Source of the DNA: Robiginitalea myxolifaciens
GTDB taxonomy: Bacteria > Bacteroidota > Bacteroidia > Flavobacteriales > Flavobacteriaceae
Reading direction: 5' to 3'
DNA length: 64,000 bases
Assembly: GCF_900115205.1 (NCBI RefSeq)
Contig: NZ_FOYQ01000001.1
Span: forward strand, 1,763,240 to 1,827,239
Shown: piece after piece, positions 1 to 8,931 of the stretch
Numbering within the stretch: the first letter of the stretch is position 1
How the letters are laid out: every line of letters starts with the position of its first letter
The notes under the pieces: model-generated
Databases searched by the model: none
Told to the model about the DNA's origin: nothing
What the model saw: only the letters and a program-made list of their open reading frames with translations
Translations under genes and position numbers: made by a program

Positions 1-713
1 ACCACAATGGATTTGTCGTCTAGCAGCACGCCTTGTAACCGGCCATAAGGACAAGCGATAATGCAGACCTGTTCCCGGAACCACGCAAAGACAAAGTAGA
101 ACACCGCTGTAAAAATCAACAGGGGGATGATTGTCCCCGTATGGGCTGCAGGACCGTCCTGGATGTAACCGATCAGTTTATCGCTGCCGATGAGGTAGGC
201 TAGGAAAATGTTGGCGATCAGAAAAGAAATCAGCAGAAAGACGCCCCACTTCAGCGTCCGCTTCCAAATTTTCCTGAAATTCCAGGGGGATTTATCCAGT
301 CGTATCTGTGCCCCGCGGTCGCCGTCGATCCAATATTCGATCCGCCGGAAGACCATTTCCATGAAAATGGTCTGGGGGCACATCCACCCGCAAAAGATCC
401 TTCCAAAGCCCACGGTGAACAGGGCAACGAAGACTACACCAATGATCATGGCGATCACCACCAGGTGAAAATCCTGGGGCCAGAAGGGAAATCCGAAAAT
501 ATTAAACCGACGCTCCAGGACATTGAAGAGCAGGAATTGATTTCCCCCGACCTTGATGAATGGGGCAGAAAATAGAAAAGCCAACAGGGCATAGCTCACC
601 CATTTGCGGTAGTTGTAGTAGCGACCACTTGGCTTTTTTGGGAACATCCAGGCCCGCTTCCCTTCTTTGGAAATGGTGCCAATGGAATCCCTGAAATTTT
701 CTTCCCCGTCCAT
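1..713 (-). CDS. ccoG: Cytochrome c oxidase accessory protein CcoG (3'-truncated by window edge)
   Basis: CcoG (FixG/RdxA family) is a membrane-bound iron-sulfur protein that handles copper reduction during assembly of cbb3-type cytochrome c oxidase. About 237 N-terminal residues are present; the C-terminal part lies outside the window. Visible features: a cytoplasmic N-terminus, a first hydrophobic segment at about residues 37-55, a second at 82-103 leading into the Cys motif FCGWMCPQ (Cys108, Cys112), a third at about 150-185, and a further Cys pair in CIIACPYGR. The start ATG lies 2 bases after the ccoP stop, so the gene is the last visible member of the cco operon. The ferredoxin-type Cys motifs usual for the family cannot be checked here. 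Identification is firm from the Cys motifs and context. Confidence 0.93.
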   Translation of the reverse strand, partial: MDGEENFRDSIGTISKEGKRAWMFPKKPSGRYYNYRKWVSYALLAFLFSAPFIKVGGNQFLLFNVLERRFNIFGFPFWPQDFHLVVIAMIIGVVFVALFTVGFGRIFCGWMCPQTIFMEMVFRRIEYWIDGDRGAQIRLDKSPWNFRKIWKRTLKWGVFLLISFLIANIFLAYLIGSDKLIGYIQDGPAAHTGTIIPLLIFTAVFYFVFAWFREQVCIIACPYGRLQGVLLDDKSIV

Positions 714-715
714 GG

Positions 716-1723
716 TCAGTTATCGCTTTCCGTTGAGGAGGATTCCCCTTCCCAGTCTGTATTGGTTTCCCCGGAATACGAATCGGGATCCCATTGTTCG
801 GATTCCGTGGCAGTAGAATCGGCTTGTACTTCTGCAGGAGCCGGGGCGTCAGGATCTATCCAAATTTCGCCTTCGGGAGCTTTAGGATTTGCAGCAGTGG
901 TGCCCTGAAATTGCAGGACATAACTGGATACCTGAGCCATCTCTGCAGGTTTCAGGCTGGTTTTCCAGGCTACCATCCCCTTACCGTCCCGACCTCCTTC
1001 GGAAATGGTGCGGAAGACATTTTTGATACCCCCACCCAAAATCCAATAGTCGTCGGTCAGGTTGGGTCCGATCCCCCCGCCGCCATCGGCCATATGGCAG
1101 ACCACACAGTTCGTCTCGAAAATAGCCTTACCCGCGGCCAGATCCCCGGCATCGGTAAGTACCACTACCGTATTGACATCGACCAGGTCCTTGGCGGTCT
1201 TTTTATACTCCTCAATGGCCAGGCGCGCCTCGGCTACCTCCATCTCGTATTCCTCTGCCTGGGTATAATCGTCCAGGATGTGGAAGCGAACCAGGTAAAC
1301 CGCTCCGAATACGATGGTGGCATAAAACAGCCCAACCCACCAGGGGGGTAAAACATTATCCAATTCCCGTATCCCATCGTAGTTATGGTCCAGGATAATC
1401 TCTCCTTCACGTTCAATGGAACGGCTCCGGGTAAGGCGTTTGTACATATCCTTTCCCCATTTCCATTCCCGCTTCTTGTTCTTGTTGGCGAGATAGCGCT
1501 CCTGTGCCTCAGGCGACAAGCTGCGGAACATTACGTTTTCCACCGCCGCAACAATGGCCTCAATCGCAATGAGCAATACAAGGGCCAGCAACAGGAAGAA
1601 CAGCGTAACCGGGTACTCCATGACCGCGGGTTTGCCGGAGGTGTCGACAAAATATTCCAATAGGATCCAGATTGCGAAAAACAATAGTGGTACGCGAATC
1701 CACCAGGGCATTCTGCTTATCAT
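716..1723 (-). CDS. ccoP: cbb3-type cytochrome c oxidase subunit CcoP (single-haem type)
   Basis: Membrane-anchored cytochrome c subunit that passes electrons to the CcoN catalytic centre. It has 335 residues. Two hydrophobic segments lie at about 10-25 and 38-60, a third at about 127-148 after the family motif NVLPPWW, and one c-type haem site CVVCH at 206-210 with a likely axial Met in the GKGMVAW region. Proteobacterial CcoP usually carries two haem c sites; the single site seen here is common in Bacteroidota. The tail after about residue 290 is acidic, Ser/Thr-rich and looks disordered. The gene starts 11 bases after the small ccoQ-like gene and ends 2 bases before ccoG. Confidence 0.95.
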   Translation of the reverse strand: MISRMPWWIRVPLLFFAIWILLEYFVDTSGKPAVMEYPVTLFFLLLALVLLIAIEAIVAAVENVMFRSLSPEAQERYLANKNKKREWKWGKDMYKRLTRSRSIEREGEIILDHNYDGIRELDNVLPPWWVGLFYATIVFGAVYLVRFHILDDYTQAEEYEMEVAEARLAIEEYKKTAKDLVDVNTVVVLTDAGDLAAGKAIFETNCVVCHMADGGGGIGPNLTDDYWILGGGIKNVFRTISEGGRDGKGMVAWKTSLKPAEMAQVSSYVLQFQGTTAANPKAPEGEIWIDPDAPAPAEVQADSTATESEQWDPDSYSGETNTDWEGESSSTESDN

Positions 1724-1734
1724 AATAGTATCTT

Positions 1735-1911
1735 TTAGTGGTTATCCTTATCCAGGGGGAGTTCCCCCATTTCTTTTATATGTGCCTTACTCGCCGTAAA
1801 TACCCACCAGAAGAGGAGGGCAAAAAAGACGAAGAATATCAGCAGGGAAATCATGGGGTAGGTGGCTACCCCATCGATTGTTTGCAGGTGTTCTTTTACA
1901 AATTTCATCAT
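1735..1911 (-). CDS. ccoQ: Small CcoQ/FixQ-like subunit of cbb3 oxidase
   Basis: A 58-residue single-span membrane protein found by translating the gap between ccoNO and ccoP. It begins MMKFVKEHLQ, has one strong hydrophobic segment at about residues 19-40 (with FFVFFALLFWW), then a short charged tail ending DKDNH. Position, size and topology match the small CcoQ subunit that stabilises the oxidase complex; sequence conservation in this family is low, so the call rests mainly on context. It starts 12 bases after the ccoNO stop; either of the two adjacent ATG codons (1911 or 1908) could be used. Confidence 0.8.
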   Translation of the reverse strand: MMKFVKEHLQTIDGVATYPMISLLIFFVFFALLFWWVFTASKAHIKEMGELPLDKDNH

Positions 1912-1923
1912 GGCTGCTTGTTC

Positions 1924-4119
1924 TTAATTTTCAGATTGTGCTGTGGCGTCATTCACTTTTATGTCGGTTCCCAATCGCTGTAAATAAGCGATCAGGGCAA
2001 CAATCTCCCGATCCCGCATTTCTACGAAATCCTCACCGTTTTCCCGGGCATATTGCTTGTCTGCCTCATAAGTCCGGGCAAACTCGGGATCGGTGTACAG
2101 GTTCTTTTCGATTTGCTCGGCCTGACTGGCCATAGAAGCCTGAGCCCCTGCAATATCTTCCTCCGTATAAGGAACCCCAAGGGTAACCATGGCTTCCATT
2201 TTGGCTTCCACATCGCTGCGGTCATGCCTGCTGGTCACCAGCCATTGGTAGGCGGGCATTATCGATCCGGAGGAGGTACTCTGCGGGTCGTACATGTGGT
2301 TCAGGTGCCAGCTGTCTGAATACTTTCCACCTACCCGCATCAGGTCGGGGCCGGTACGTTTACTACCCCACAGGAAGGGGTGGTCATAGACGTATTCCCC
2401 AGCTTTGGAATATTCCCCGTATCGCTCGACTTCGCTTCGGAAGGGTCGGATCATCTGGGAGTGGCAACTCACACATCCTTCCCGGATATACAAGTCACGT
2501 CCTTCCAGTTCCAGAGGGGAATAGGGTTTTACACTGGTAATGGTCGGGATATTGGAATCTACCATCAGGGTTGGAACGATCTGGATGATTCCCCCGATCA
2601 GGATAGCTACAGTAGCCAGGATAGTCAGTTGAACCGGCTTTCTTTCCAACCAATTGTGGAAGGTTTCTCCGGCCAGTCTGCGCTTGGAAACACGGGTCAG
2701 GGCAGGGGCTTCGGCCAATTCGTCCTCGACGCTGCTTCCCTTGCGGATGGTTACGACAATGTTATAAACCATAACCAGCATACCGACGATATACAGGCTT
2801 CCTCCGATAGCGCGCATCCAGTACATCGGGATGATTTGCGTTACGGTTTCCAGGAAGTTTCCGTAAACCAGGGTTCCATCCGGGTTGAATTCTTTCCACA
2901 TCAGGGCCTGGGTAAAGCCAGCCACATACATCGGCAGGGCATAGAGGACAATTCCAAGGGTTCCGATCCAGAAATGGAAATTTGCCAATCCTTTGGAGTG
3001 TAGTGTGGTTTTGAACATTCGGGGTACCAACCAGTAGATCATCCCGAAGGCCAGGAAACCGTTCCAGGCCAGAGCTCCCACGTGTACGTGTGCGATAATC
3101 CAGTCGCTGAAGTGTGCAATCGCATTGAAGTTTTTAAGCGAAAGCATGGGCCCTTCAAAGGTGGCCATCCCGTAGCCGGTGATGGCCACCACCATGAACT
3201 TCAGTGTTGCATCGCTGCGCACCTTGTCCCAAACCCCACGAAGGGTGAGCAGACCATTGATCATCCCACCCCAGGACGGTGCAATCAACATTACAGAGAA
3301 AACAACTCCGAGATTCTGTGCCCAATCGGGCAATGAAGAGTATAACAAGTGGTGCGGTCCGGCCCAGATGTAAATAAAGATCAGGGACCAGAAGTGCACT
3401 ATGGAAAGCCGATAGGAATAAATCGGTCGGTTCGCTGCCTTAGGGACAAAGTAGTACATCAGTCCCAGGAAAGGCGTGGTCAGGAAGAAGGCCACCGCAT
3501 TGTGTCCATACCACCATTGTACCAGCGCATCCTGCACCCCGGCGTAAACCGAATAGCTTTTTAAGGCCGAAACCGGCAATTCCAGGCTGTTGAAAATATG
3601 GAGTACTGCAACCGTAACGAAAGTGGCCAGGTAAAACCACACCGCCACGTATAAATGGCGCTGCCTGCGCTTGAGAATGGTCCCGATCATATTCCACCCG
3701 AAGACCACCCATACCAGGGCAATTGCGATATCGATTGGCCATTCGAGCTCAGCGTACTCCTTGGAAGTAGTGTATCCAAGGGGAAGGGTAAGCGCTGCCG
3801 CCACAATGATTAACTGCCATCCCCAGAAATTGATATTACTCAGGGTGTCGTTGAACATCCGAGCCTTTAAGAGCCGTTGCAGGGAGTAATAAACTCCGGC
3901 AAAAATGGCGTTCCCTACAAAGGCAAAGATTACCGCGTTGGTGTGTAATGGACGGATCCGTCCAAAACTCAACCAGGATATCCCATCGGTGAGGTTGGGG
4001 AACAGAAACATGAAGGCCAGCAAAAGGCCGACGACCATTCCAACCACCCCCCAAAGCATCGTGGCATAGAGGAATTTTTGTACGATTTTATTATCGTAGT
4101 GAAACTGTTGTACTTCCAT
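1924..4119 (-). CDS. ccoNO: Fused cbb3 cytochrome c oxidase subunits CcoN-CcoO
   Basis: Catalytic core of cbb3 oxidase: it reduces O2 to water with high affinity and pumps protons across the inner membrane. The 731 residues join two subunits. Residues 1 to about 465 are CcoN, a multi-span haem-copper oxidase domain with His59 (haem ligand region), WYGHN (His206) and HH at 256-257 (Cu-B ligands), and HVH at 344-346 (haem ligands). From about 490 the CcoO part has one membrane anchor (497-517) and a haem c site CVSCH at 549-553. The separate ccoN and ccoO genes of Proteobacteria are fused here, as is usual in Bacteroidota. There is no frameshift. It starts 3 bases after the ccoS stop. Confidence 0.97.
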   Translation of the reverse strand: MEVQQFHYDNKIVQKFLYATMLWGVVGMVVGLLLAFMFLFPNLTDGISWLSFGRIRPLHTNAVIFAFVGNAIFAGVYYSLQRLLKARMFNDTLSNINFWGWQLIIVAAALTLPLGYTTSKEYAELEWPIDIAIALVWVVFGWNMIGTILKRRQRHLYVAVWFYLATFVTVAVLHIFNSLELPVSALKSYSVYAGVQDALVQWWYGHNAVAFFLTTPFLGLMYYFVPKAANRPIYSYRLSIVHFWSLIFIYIWAGPHHLLYSSLPDWAQNLGVVFSVMLIAPSWGGMINGLLTLRGVWDKVRSDATLKFMVVAITGYGMATFEGPMLSLKNFNAIAHFSDWIIAHVHVGALAWNGFLAFGMIYWLVPRMFKTTLHSKGLANFHFWIGTLGIVLYALPMYVAGFTQALMWKEFNPDGTLVYGNFLETVTQIIPMYWMRAIGGSLYIVGMLVMVYNIVVTIRKGSSVEDELAEAPALTRVSKRRLAGETFHNWLERKPVQLTILATVAILIGGIIQIVPTLMVDSNIPTITSVKPYSPLELEGRDLYIREGCVSCHSQMIRPFRSEVERYGEYSKAGEYVYDHPFLWGSKRTGPDLMRVGGKYSDSWHLNHMYDPQSTSSGSIMPAYQWLVTSRHDRSDVEAKMEAMVTLGVPYTEEDIAGAQASMASQAEQIEKNLYTDPEFARTYEADKQYARENGEDFVEMRDREIVALIAYLQRLGTDIKVNDATAQSEN

Positions 4120-4122
4120 GAT

Positions 4123-4314
4123 TTAATTGGTTTGACTAGACTTTTGGTTGTTTTCATTATTGGATTCTTCCACCAGTTCGTCTTCAAAGAGAATCCGGAC
4201 CGAAGGCGTGTAGGCATCGTCGTATTGCCCCTTTTTTACCGAAAGGATAAAGGCGGCGAAGAACACGATGGCCACGCAAACGCTGATGGTTAATAAGACG
4301 TATATCACACTCAT
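4123..4314 (-). CDS. ccoS: cbb3 oxidase maturation protein CcoS
   Basis: A 63-residue single-pass membrane protein needed to insert cofactors into cbb3 oxidase. It begins [20 protein letters not shown], one transmembrane helix, followed by a short charged region with YDD and [10 protein letters not shown], close to the family pattern in which the helix is followed by a cytoplasmic part containing D-D and P residues. Its ATG overlaps the ccoI stop by 4 bases (ATGA), which implies translational coupling with the copper pump. Length and location agree with the family. Confidence 0.92.
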   Translation of the reverse strand: MSVIYVLLTISVCVAIVFFAAFILSVKKGQYDDAYTPSVRILFEDELVEESNNENNQKSSQTN

Positions 4315-6761
4315 TGTGGTATGGAATTAAGGGAGCAATACTCCGGTTTGGCAGCGCCCTGGGTTTTTGGCTTTTCAGTTGTTGCTGCCTTGGTTTCAAA
4401 TCGGAGCCTGCGGGAGGTGGCCCACACCATAAGGGTGGTAAACACCACGATGCTTATGGAGCTCAAAGGCATTAATATTGCGGCAATGACGGGTTTTAAT
4501 TGACCGGTAACGGCAAAGTACAGCCCGATACTGTTGTAGCAGAAGGACAGTATAAAACTGGCGTGAATAATGCTGCGGGCCGCCCTGGAAAGGGACAGGA
4601 ATTTGTCGAGTTGACTGAGGTTTTCGGCCGATAGGATCGCGTCGCATGCCGGGGTAAATACGTTGATGTCTTCTGTTATCGCCACACCCACATCGCTTTG
4701 GGCTAGGGCGCCGGCGTCGTTGAGCCCGTCCCCGATCATCATGAGCCGGGAATGCTGCTGGGCTGTGCGTACATATTCCAGTTTGTCTTCAGGTTTCTGG
4801 TTAAAGAACATGGGAACTTCGAACGGGAATAGTCGTTGCAGCCTTGATTTTTCCGAGGGTTTATCGCCTGAAAGGACAACCAGGGCGTAGCGCTTTTTAA
4901 GCTTTTTAAAGAGGCGGGAAACACCTTTGCGGAAGCTACTCTGAAAGACATAGCGCCCTTTGTAATTATTCCCGGCGGCAATGTGAACTGCCGTGGCGGC
5001 GGAATCTTCATCGGGATGGCCCACAAAGGTTGCAGACCCGACTTTTATAGTCGCTCCTTCCAGGGTACCTGAAATCCCCCGTCCAGGTTCTTCCACGATC
5101 TCGTCCAGGGTTTGAATCTGGTGTTCTTTCAGGAGGGCATACAGTTCCCTGCTCAACGGGTGATTTGAGGCGCGTAAGGTATTGCTGAGCAGGATTTCCT
5201 GCTGCCCGCTTACCGCCTCTCCCTCATAGTGTATCTGGTTACCCCGGGTCTGGGTAAGGGTGCCGGTTTTGTCGAACACCAGGGTGTCTACCGCAGCCAT
5301 GCGCTCAATGGTGTCGCTATCTTTGACGTAAAAGCCAAAACGTCCGAAAATCCTGAGGATATTCCCCAGGGTAAACGGAGCTGCCAGAGCAATGGCACAG
5401 GGGCAGGCAATAATGAGTACCGCCGTAAATACATTCAGCGCCTGGGAGGAATCGAAGTACAACCAGAAAGCCGCCGATAAGGTCGCAATAGTCAGTACGA
5501 CCAGGGTAAATCGTTTTCCAATGGCATCCGTAAAGGACTGGAAAGAGGTGGATTTGTTATGCTTAAAGGCCGAGTGACTCCACAATTGGGTGAGATAACT
5601 TTGGGAAACGGATTTGAGTGCTTCCACTTCCAAAACCCCGCCAATTTGCTTTCCTCCTGCATAAACCCGGTCCCCGGCAGCCTTTTCGACCAGGGCCGAT
5701 TCCCCGGTCACAAAACTGTAATCGATATTCGCTTTCCCGGATTTCAGAATAGCATCGACGGCAATGATTTCCTGATTGCGAATCAGGAGGCGATCGCCAG
5801 CCTTGATTTTGTGAATCTCGACGATTTCCTCTCCGGCCTCAGCTCCAATCCGGGTAACGGAGATAGGAAAGTAAGACTTGTAATCCCGCTCAAAGGAAAG
5901 GAAGGCGTAAGTCTTTTGTTGAAAATACCGGCCCACCAGCAGGAAAAAAACCAGGCCCGTCAGGCTGTCAAAAAAGCCAGAACCCAGGTCAAACACAATA
6001 TCGAAGGTACTGCGCAGAAACAGGGTAACTATCCCCAGGGCAATGGGTACATCGATATTCAAATATCTGGATTTAAGGCCATTATATGCAGCTATAAAGT
6101 AATCCTGGGCAGCGTAGAATACCACCGGAAGGGAAAAAGCAAACATGAGCCAGCGAAAGAATGTCTTGTACTGGTCCAGCCAGAATTCCTGGGTTTCGAA
6201 GTATTCGGGAAAGGAAAGGAGCATAACGTTGCCAAAGGCAAATCCGGCCACTCCGAGTTTGTAATACAACCCTTTGTCTGAGGCCACCTTCTTGTCCTGG
6301 TAATCCTCCAGGGTAATGGTAGGCGGGTACCCGATTCGGGCCAGTAATTCGGCCAGTTGCTTGAGGCTCAGGGCCTCCTTGTCAAAAGTGATTCGCACCT
6401 TTTTTCTGGGAAAATCGACCTGGGAATTCCGAATTGAAGGATGCAGGCGATGTAAATTCTCAAGCAGCCAGATACAGGAGCTACAATGGATGTTGCTTAT
6501 GTGAAGTTCTACCAGTTGCACGCCTCCTTCGTCAAATTCCAATAGTTGCTCCTGGATTTCTGGAAGCTCAAGGAAGTCGAATTTACCACTGGCGCTCACC
6601 GAGCTAAAGCCAGGGCTGCCTTCCCGCTGGTAATAGGCTTCAAGGCCATGGACCTGGAAAATTTCATAGACGGCATGGCAGCCTTCGCAGCAGAATTTCT
6701 TCTCTTCAAAGACTACCGGGGTTCCCAGACAGGAATCTCCACAATGATAACAGGTGTCCAT
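4311..6761 (-). CDS. ccoI: Copper-translocating P1B-type ATPase CcoI/FixI
   Basis: Pumps copper out of the cytoplasm to supply the cbb3 active site. It has 816 residues. An N-terminal Cys-rich metal-binding region has CYHC (4-7), Cys11 and CCEGC (24-28), typical of the Bacteroidota CcoI group. A heavy-metal-associated domain follows with CSSC (93-96). Then come about eight membrane segments, the actuator TGES (352-355), the ion-binding CPC (453-455), the phosphorylation motif DKTGT (497-501) and the hinge GDGLND (677-682). All catalytic motifs are intact. It is the first gene of the minus-strand cco operon, and its upstream region carries an FNR-type palindrome at 6821-6832. The same region serves the divergent Crp/Fnr gene. 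Confidence 0.95.
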   Translation of the reverse strand: MDTCYHCGDSCLGTPVVFEEKKFCCEGCHAVYEIFQVHGLEAYYQREGSPGFSSVSASGKFDFLELPEIQEQLLEFDEGGVQLVELHISNIHCSSCIWLLENLHRLHPSIRNSQVDFPRKKVRITFDKEALSLKQLAELLARIGYPPTITLEDYQDKKVASDKGLYYKLGVAGFAFGNVMLLSFPEYFETQEFWLDQYKTFFRWLMFAFSLPVVFYAAQDYFIAAYNGLKSRYLNIDVPIALGIVTLFLRSTFDIVFDLGSGFFDSLTGLVFFLLVGRYFQQKTYAFLSFERDYKSYFPISVTRIGAEAGEEIVEIHKIKAGDRLLIRNQEIIAVDAILKSGKANIDYSFVTGESALVEKAAGDRVYAGGKQIGGVLEVEALKSVSQSYLTQLWSHSAFKHNKSTSFQSFTDAIGKRFTLVVLTIATLSAAFWLYFDSSQALNVFTAVLIIACPCAIALAAPFTLGNILRIFGRFGFYVKDSDTIERMAAVDTLVFDKTGTLTQTRGNQIHYEGEAVSGQQEILLSNTLRASNHPLSRELYALLKEHQIQTLDEIVEEPGRGISGTLEGATIKVGSATFVGHPDEDSAATAVHIAAGNNYKGRYVFQSSFRKGVSRLFKKLKKRYALVVLSGDKPSEKSRLQRLFPFEVPMFFNQKPEDKLEYVRTAQQHSRLMMIGDGLNDAGALAQSDVGVAITEDINVFTPACDAILSAENLSQLDKFLSLSRAARSIIHASFILSFCYNSIGLYFAVTGQLKPVIAAILMPLSSISIVVFTTLMVWATSRRLRFETKAATTEKPKTQGAAKPEYCSLNSIPQ

Positions 6762-6789
6762 TAGTAAGCGATACCATTCAATTACGCTA

Positions 6790-6797
6790 CAAATGTT
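6790..6797 (-). promoter_or_regulatory. Possible -7 element for the cco operon
   Basis: On the minus strand this reads AACATTTG, one mismatch from the Bacteroidota -7 consensus TAnnTTTG. A start site about 7 bases downstream would place the centre of the FNR-type palindrome near -43, close to the position expected for an activator touching polymerase. The match is inexact, so this is a suggestion only. Confidence 0.35.
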
Positions 6798-6820
6798 GAA
6801 CTAACTGGGCAGCTAAAACA

Positions 6821-6832
6821 TGATAAAAATCA
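6821..6832. promoter_or_regulatory. FNR/CRP-type operator between ccoI and fnr-like gene
   Basis: The sequence TGATAAAAATCA is a perfect TGAT-N4-ATCA palindrome, the core of the FNR consensus TTGAT-N4-ATCAA. It sits 60 bases upstream of the ccoI start and 62 bases upstream of the divergent Crp/Fnr-type gene, almost exactly midway. Since the neighbouring gene encodes a regulator of the family that binds such sites, it probably controls both the oxidase operon and its own gene. Binding itself is inferred. Confidence 0.65.
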
Positions 6833-6862
6833 GCTGTAGTAATCTTCTTGTGGTAAGATTCT

Positions 6863-6870
6863 TATTTTTG
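6863..6870 (+). promoter_or_regulatory. -7 promoter element of the Crp/Fnr-type gene
   Basis: TATTTTTG matches the Bacteroidota -7 element TAnnTTTG and ends 23 bases before the ATG at 6894. I see no TTG at the ideal -33 spacing, so the promoter may depend on an activator such as the protein it encodes. Confidence 0.45.
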
Positions 6871-6893
6871 TGTAGCAGCCAATGATTTGAGCC

Positions 6894-7583
6894 ATGGAAG
6901 AGAGTCGATGTGAAAATTGTATCGTACGGCAGTTCAACGCCCTGCGGGCAATGACCAAAGAGGAGTTGAAAGCGGTCTCGGACTCCAAAGAAACCCGTAC
7001 CATCCGCAAAGGCGAATCGCTCTTTGAAGAGGGCGATAAGTTAGGCGGGGTTATGTGTGTCCGCAATGGGGTTTCCAAGCTCAGCAAGCTGAGTGCGAAT
7101 GGCAAGGATCAGATCGTGAAACTGGCTACCAAAGGGCAGGTAATGGGACAACGGTCCGTTGTTGCCGAGGAGGCTACCAACCTGTCTGCTGTGGCAGTGA
7201 GCGATATGGAAGTCTGTTTTATCCCCAAGGATAGCATCAACAGCGCCCTGCACAAGAATCCGGATTTTACCCTGGAGGTGCTCCGGCATATGGCCCACGA
7301 CCTCCGGGAGGCCGACGATGTTATTGTAAATATGAGCCAAAAAACGGTCAAGCAGCGCATGGCGGAGGCCTTCCTGTATCTGCAAAGATTTGGCGTTGAC
7401 GAAGACGGGTACTTTAACCTCCGACTATCGCGTGAGGACATTTCCAATGTAGTGGGAACCGCCACGGAATCGGCCATTCGGATCATTTCTGAATTCAAGA
7501 AGAAGGGATTGATTATCGCCTCCGGAAAACGGCTCGGCGTCAAGGACGAGAAAAAACTGCGCGACCTGGCCGAGGGCTTCTAA
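6894..7583 (+). CDS. Crp/Fnr family transcriptional regulator
   Basis: A 229-residue regulator with a cyclic-nucleotide-binding-type beta-roll (about 25-125), a long dimer helix (about 128-150) and a C-terminal winged helix (about 155-225) whose recognition region reads LSREDISNVVGTATESAIRIISEF. The N-terminus has CENC (Cys6, Cys9) and there is a further Cys55, so an iron-sulfur cluster is possible, but the four-Cys pattern of E. coli FNR is not clearly present. It is divergent from the cbb3 operon and directly upstream of a universal stress protein, the usual arrangement in Flavobacteriia. Its likely job is switching on microaerobic respiration. The sensed signal (O2, NO or redox) is not shown by the sequence. 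Confidence 0.9.
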   Translation: MEESRCENCIVRQFNALRAMTKEELKAVSDSKETRTIRKGESLFEEGDKLGGVMCVRNGVSKLSKLSANGKDQIVKLATKGQVMGQRSVVAEEATNLSAVAVSDMEVCFIPKDSINSALHKNPDFTLEVLRHMAHDLREADDVIVNMSQKTVKQRMAEAFLYLQRFGVDEDGYFNLRLSREDISNVVGTATESAIRIISEFKKKGLIIASGKRLGVKDEKKLRDLAEGF

Positions 7584-7613
7584 AACTGCCCGCTACCCTC
7601 TTTTTTACAAACC

Positions 7614-7625
7614 TGACATTTATCA
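7614..7625. promoter_or_regulatory. FNR-like half-perfect palindrome upstream of the usp gene
   Basis: TGACATTTATCA has one half-site matching ATCA exactly and the other as TGAC, one base from TGAT. It lies 54 bases upstream of the universal stress protein ATG, nearly the same spacing as the operator at 6821-6832 has to its genes. This supports control of the stress gene by the same regulator. Confidence 0.45.
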
Positions 7626-7678
7626 TGGCCTGGGCAAGAAGGCGATGGTAGTTTTATACCATCCAATAGTGTGAGCCC

Positions 7679-8578
7679 ATGAAGCAGGTACTCATTCCTA
7701 CAGACTTTTCTTTACCCGCCCAGGAGGCACTGCAGTACGTGCGCCGCATTTTCTGGGAGGAAGCCTGCACCTTTACCCTAGTCAACACCTATACTCCGTC
7801 GATCCCGAATAGCCGTTTCATGTCGCGGGGCAACACGATACAACCTTTACAAAATGCCGGTCCTGAAGCCTCAAAACGGGGTTTGGAACAGGCGATTGCG
7901 AATAGTTACGAGGCGCTCCCGAATCCGAAACACGTTTTCAAATATTTCTCTTCCTATAATTTACTGGCCCAGGAAGTAGCTGATCTTGCGGCATCCCTCG
8001 GGGTAGATTTAATCGTGCTGGGGAGTCGCGGAGCGGGGGAGCAGGAATCCGGAATACTGGGGAGCAATACGATCCGAATCCTGAATCGTGTCCGGTTTTG
8101 TCCGGTACTATCCGTACCTGTATATCACAATCTGGAACTCCCTCAAAAAATAGTCTTGTTAACAGACGGGATGCGTCCGGTGAGCCGAAAAGAATTATCT
8201 CCCCTGGTAACCCTGGCAACCTTTCTGGATATTCCGGTTAGTCTGTTTTGCACCGGAAATGCCCAGGACAGTCTGTGCGAGGTGCGCTCCTTAAACATGA
8301 AATGCCTGAAGGAACAACTTTGCCTTCCGGATCCATACGGAAATGTTCTGCCTGTGGATCGAGTAATCGAGGAAGGGCAATCCGTTATTTTTTCTACTGC
8401 CGGCGAGCACTTACTTTGCCTGCCAAGGGATCCCTACGCACCGCTCGAAAAAACAGTGGGGCTTTTGCCCTTACCGGATAACGCAGTCTCGCGACTTCCC
8501 ATAATTTTCCTCCCCCACCTCCCTGAATATAGTAATTCGAGCCAGGTTCGAGATACCTATATGATCGGCAGGGTTTAA
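7679..8578 (+). CDS. Universal stress protein (UspA family), tandem-domain
   Basis: A 299-residue cytoplasmic protein. The N-terminal UspA fold (1 to about 147) starts MKQVLIPTDFS and includes the stretch VDLIVLGSRGAGEQESGILG, the ATP-binding-type pattern of the family (G-x2-G-x9-G(S/T)); the following SN-TIR residues fit. The C-terminal half (150-299) has a weak repeat of the fold without a recognisable nucleotide motif. Such proteins next to fnr and the cbb3 genes are common in Flavobacteriia and probably belong to the low-oxygen regulon; an FNR-like site lies upstream. Its stop codon overlaps the 3' end of the convergent small membrane protein gene by 4 bases. Confidence 0.88.
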   Translation: MKQVLIPTDFSLPAQEALQYVRRIFWEEACTFTLVNTYTPSIPNSRFMSRGNTIQPLQNAGPEASKRGLEQAIANSYEALPNPKHVFKYFSSYNLLAQEVADLAASLGVDLIVLGSRGAGEQESGILGSNTIRILNRVRFCPVLSVPVYHNLELPQKIVLLTDGMRPVSRKELSPLVTLATFLDIPVSLFCTGNAQDSLCEVRSLNMKCLKEQLCLPDPYGNVLPVDRVIEEGQSVIFSTAGEHLLCLPRDPYAPLEKTVGLLPLPDNAVSRLPIIFLPHLPEYSNSSQVRDTYMIGRV

Positions 8579-8799
8579 GGTTTGCGGCCTACAGGATAGT
8601 CTTCGTAAAAGTCATCGAATGTCTTCTCGGTAGTATAATCGTCTTTAAGGACACGGTAGACCATTACTACAATGAGCGCCTGTCCAAAAACCGTTAAATA
8701 AAAGATCCAGTTAAACGGAAAGTTCATACTGGCCATAATCACTAAAGTAATGAGGACAAAGGTGGTCAGCGCTACCCAGCCCATCACAGGAATTTTCAT
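8575..8799 (-). CDS. Small two-span membrane protein of unknown function
   Basis: A 74-residue protein with two hydrophobic segments (about 5-24 and 31-48) and a charged cytoplasmic tail containing KDDYTTEKTFDDFYEDYPVGRK. I do not recognise a named family. It sits at the end of the respiratory island, convergent with the usp gene and overlapping it by 4 bases; small membrane proteins of this kind often accompany cbb3 clusters in flavobacteria, so a role tied to respiration is possible but unproven. It begins with ATG and its reading frame is complete. Confidence 0.75.
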   Translation of the reverse strand: MKIPVMGWVALTTFVLITLVIMASMNFPFNWIFYLTVFGQALIVVMVYRVLKDDYTTEKTFDDFYEDYPVGRKP

Positions 8800-8931
8800 A
8801 TTCTTTTTATTTTAAGATACAGGATAACCGAAATAGTTCGCGTTAAAATTTTCCTATAATCCCGAAAGATTATCAAATGGGGAATGCCCGGGAATCCTTA
8901 CCTTCATAAGGCGAATTAACGGAAAGCAAGA

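Noticed and set aside
794-1351. Open frame of 185 codons on the plus strand opposite ccoP
   Set aside because: It is the complement of a gene with haem-binding motifs and shows no signal, domain or start context of its own.
2380-3003. 207-codon plus-strand frame inside ccoNO
   Set aside because: Antisense to conserved oxidase sequence; composition follows the codon pattern of the real gene.
5559-6281. 240-codon plus-strand frame inside ccoI
   Set aside because: Antisense shadow of the P-type ATPase, no independent features.
8820-8931. Possible FNR site in the gap between the small membrane protein and the hydroxylase genes
   Set aside because: Only a half-site (TTGAT on the minus strand) is seen; the second half does not match.
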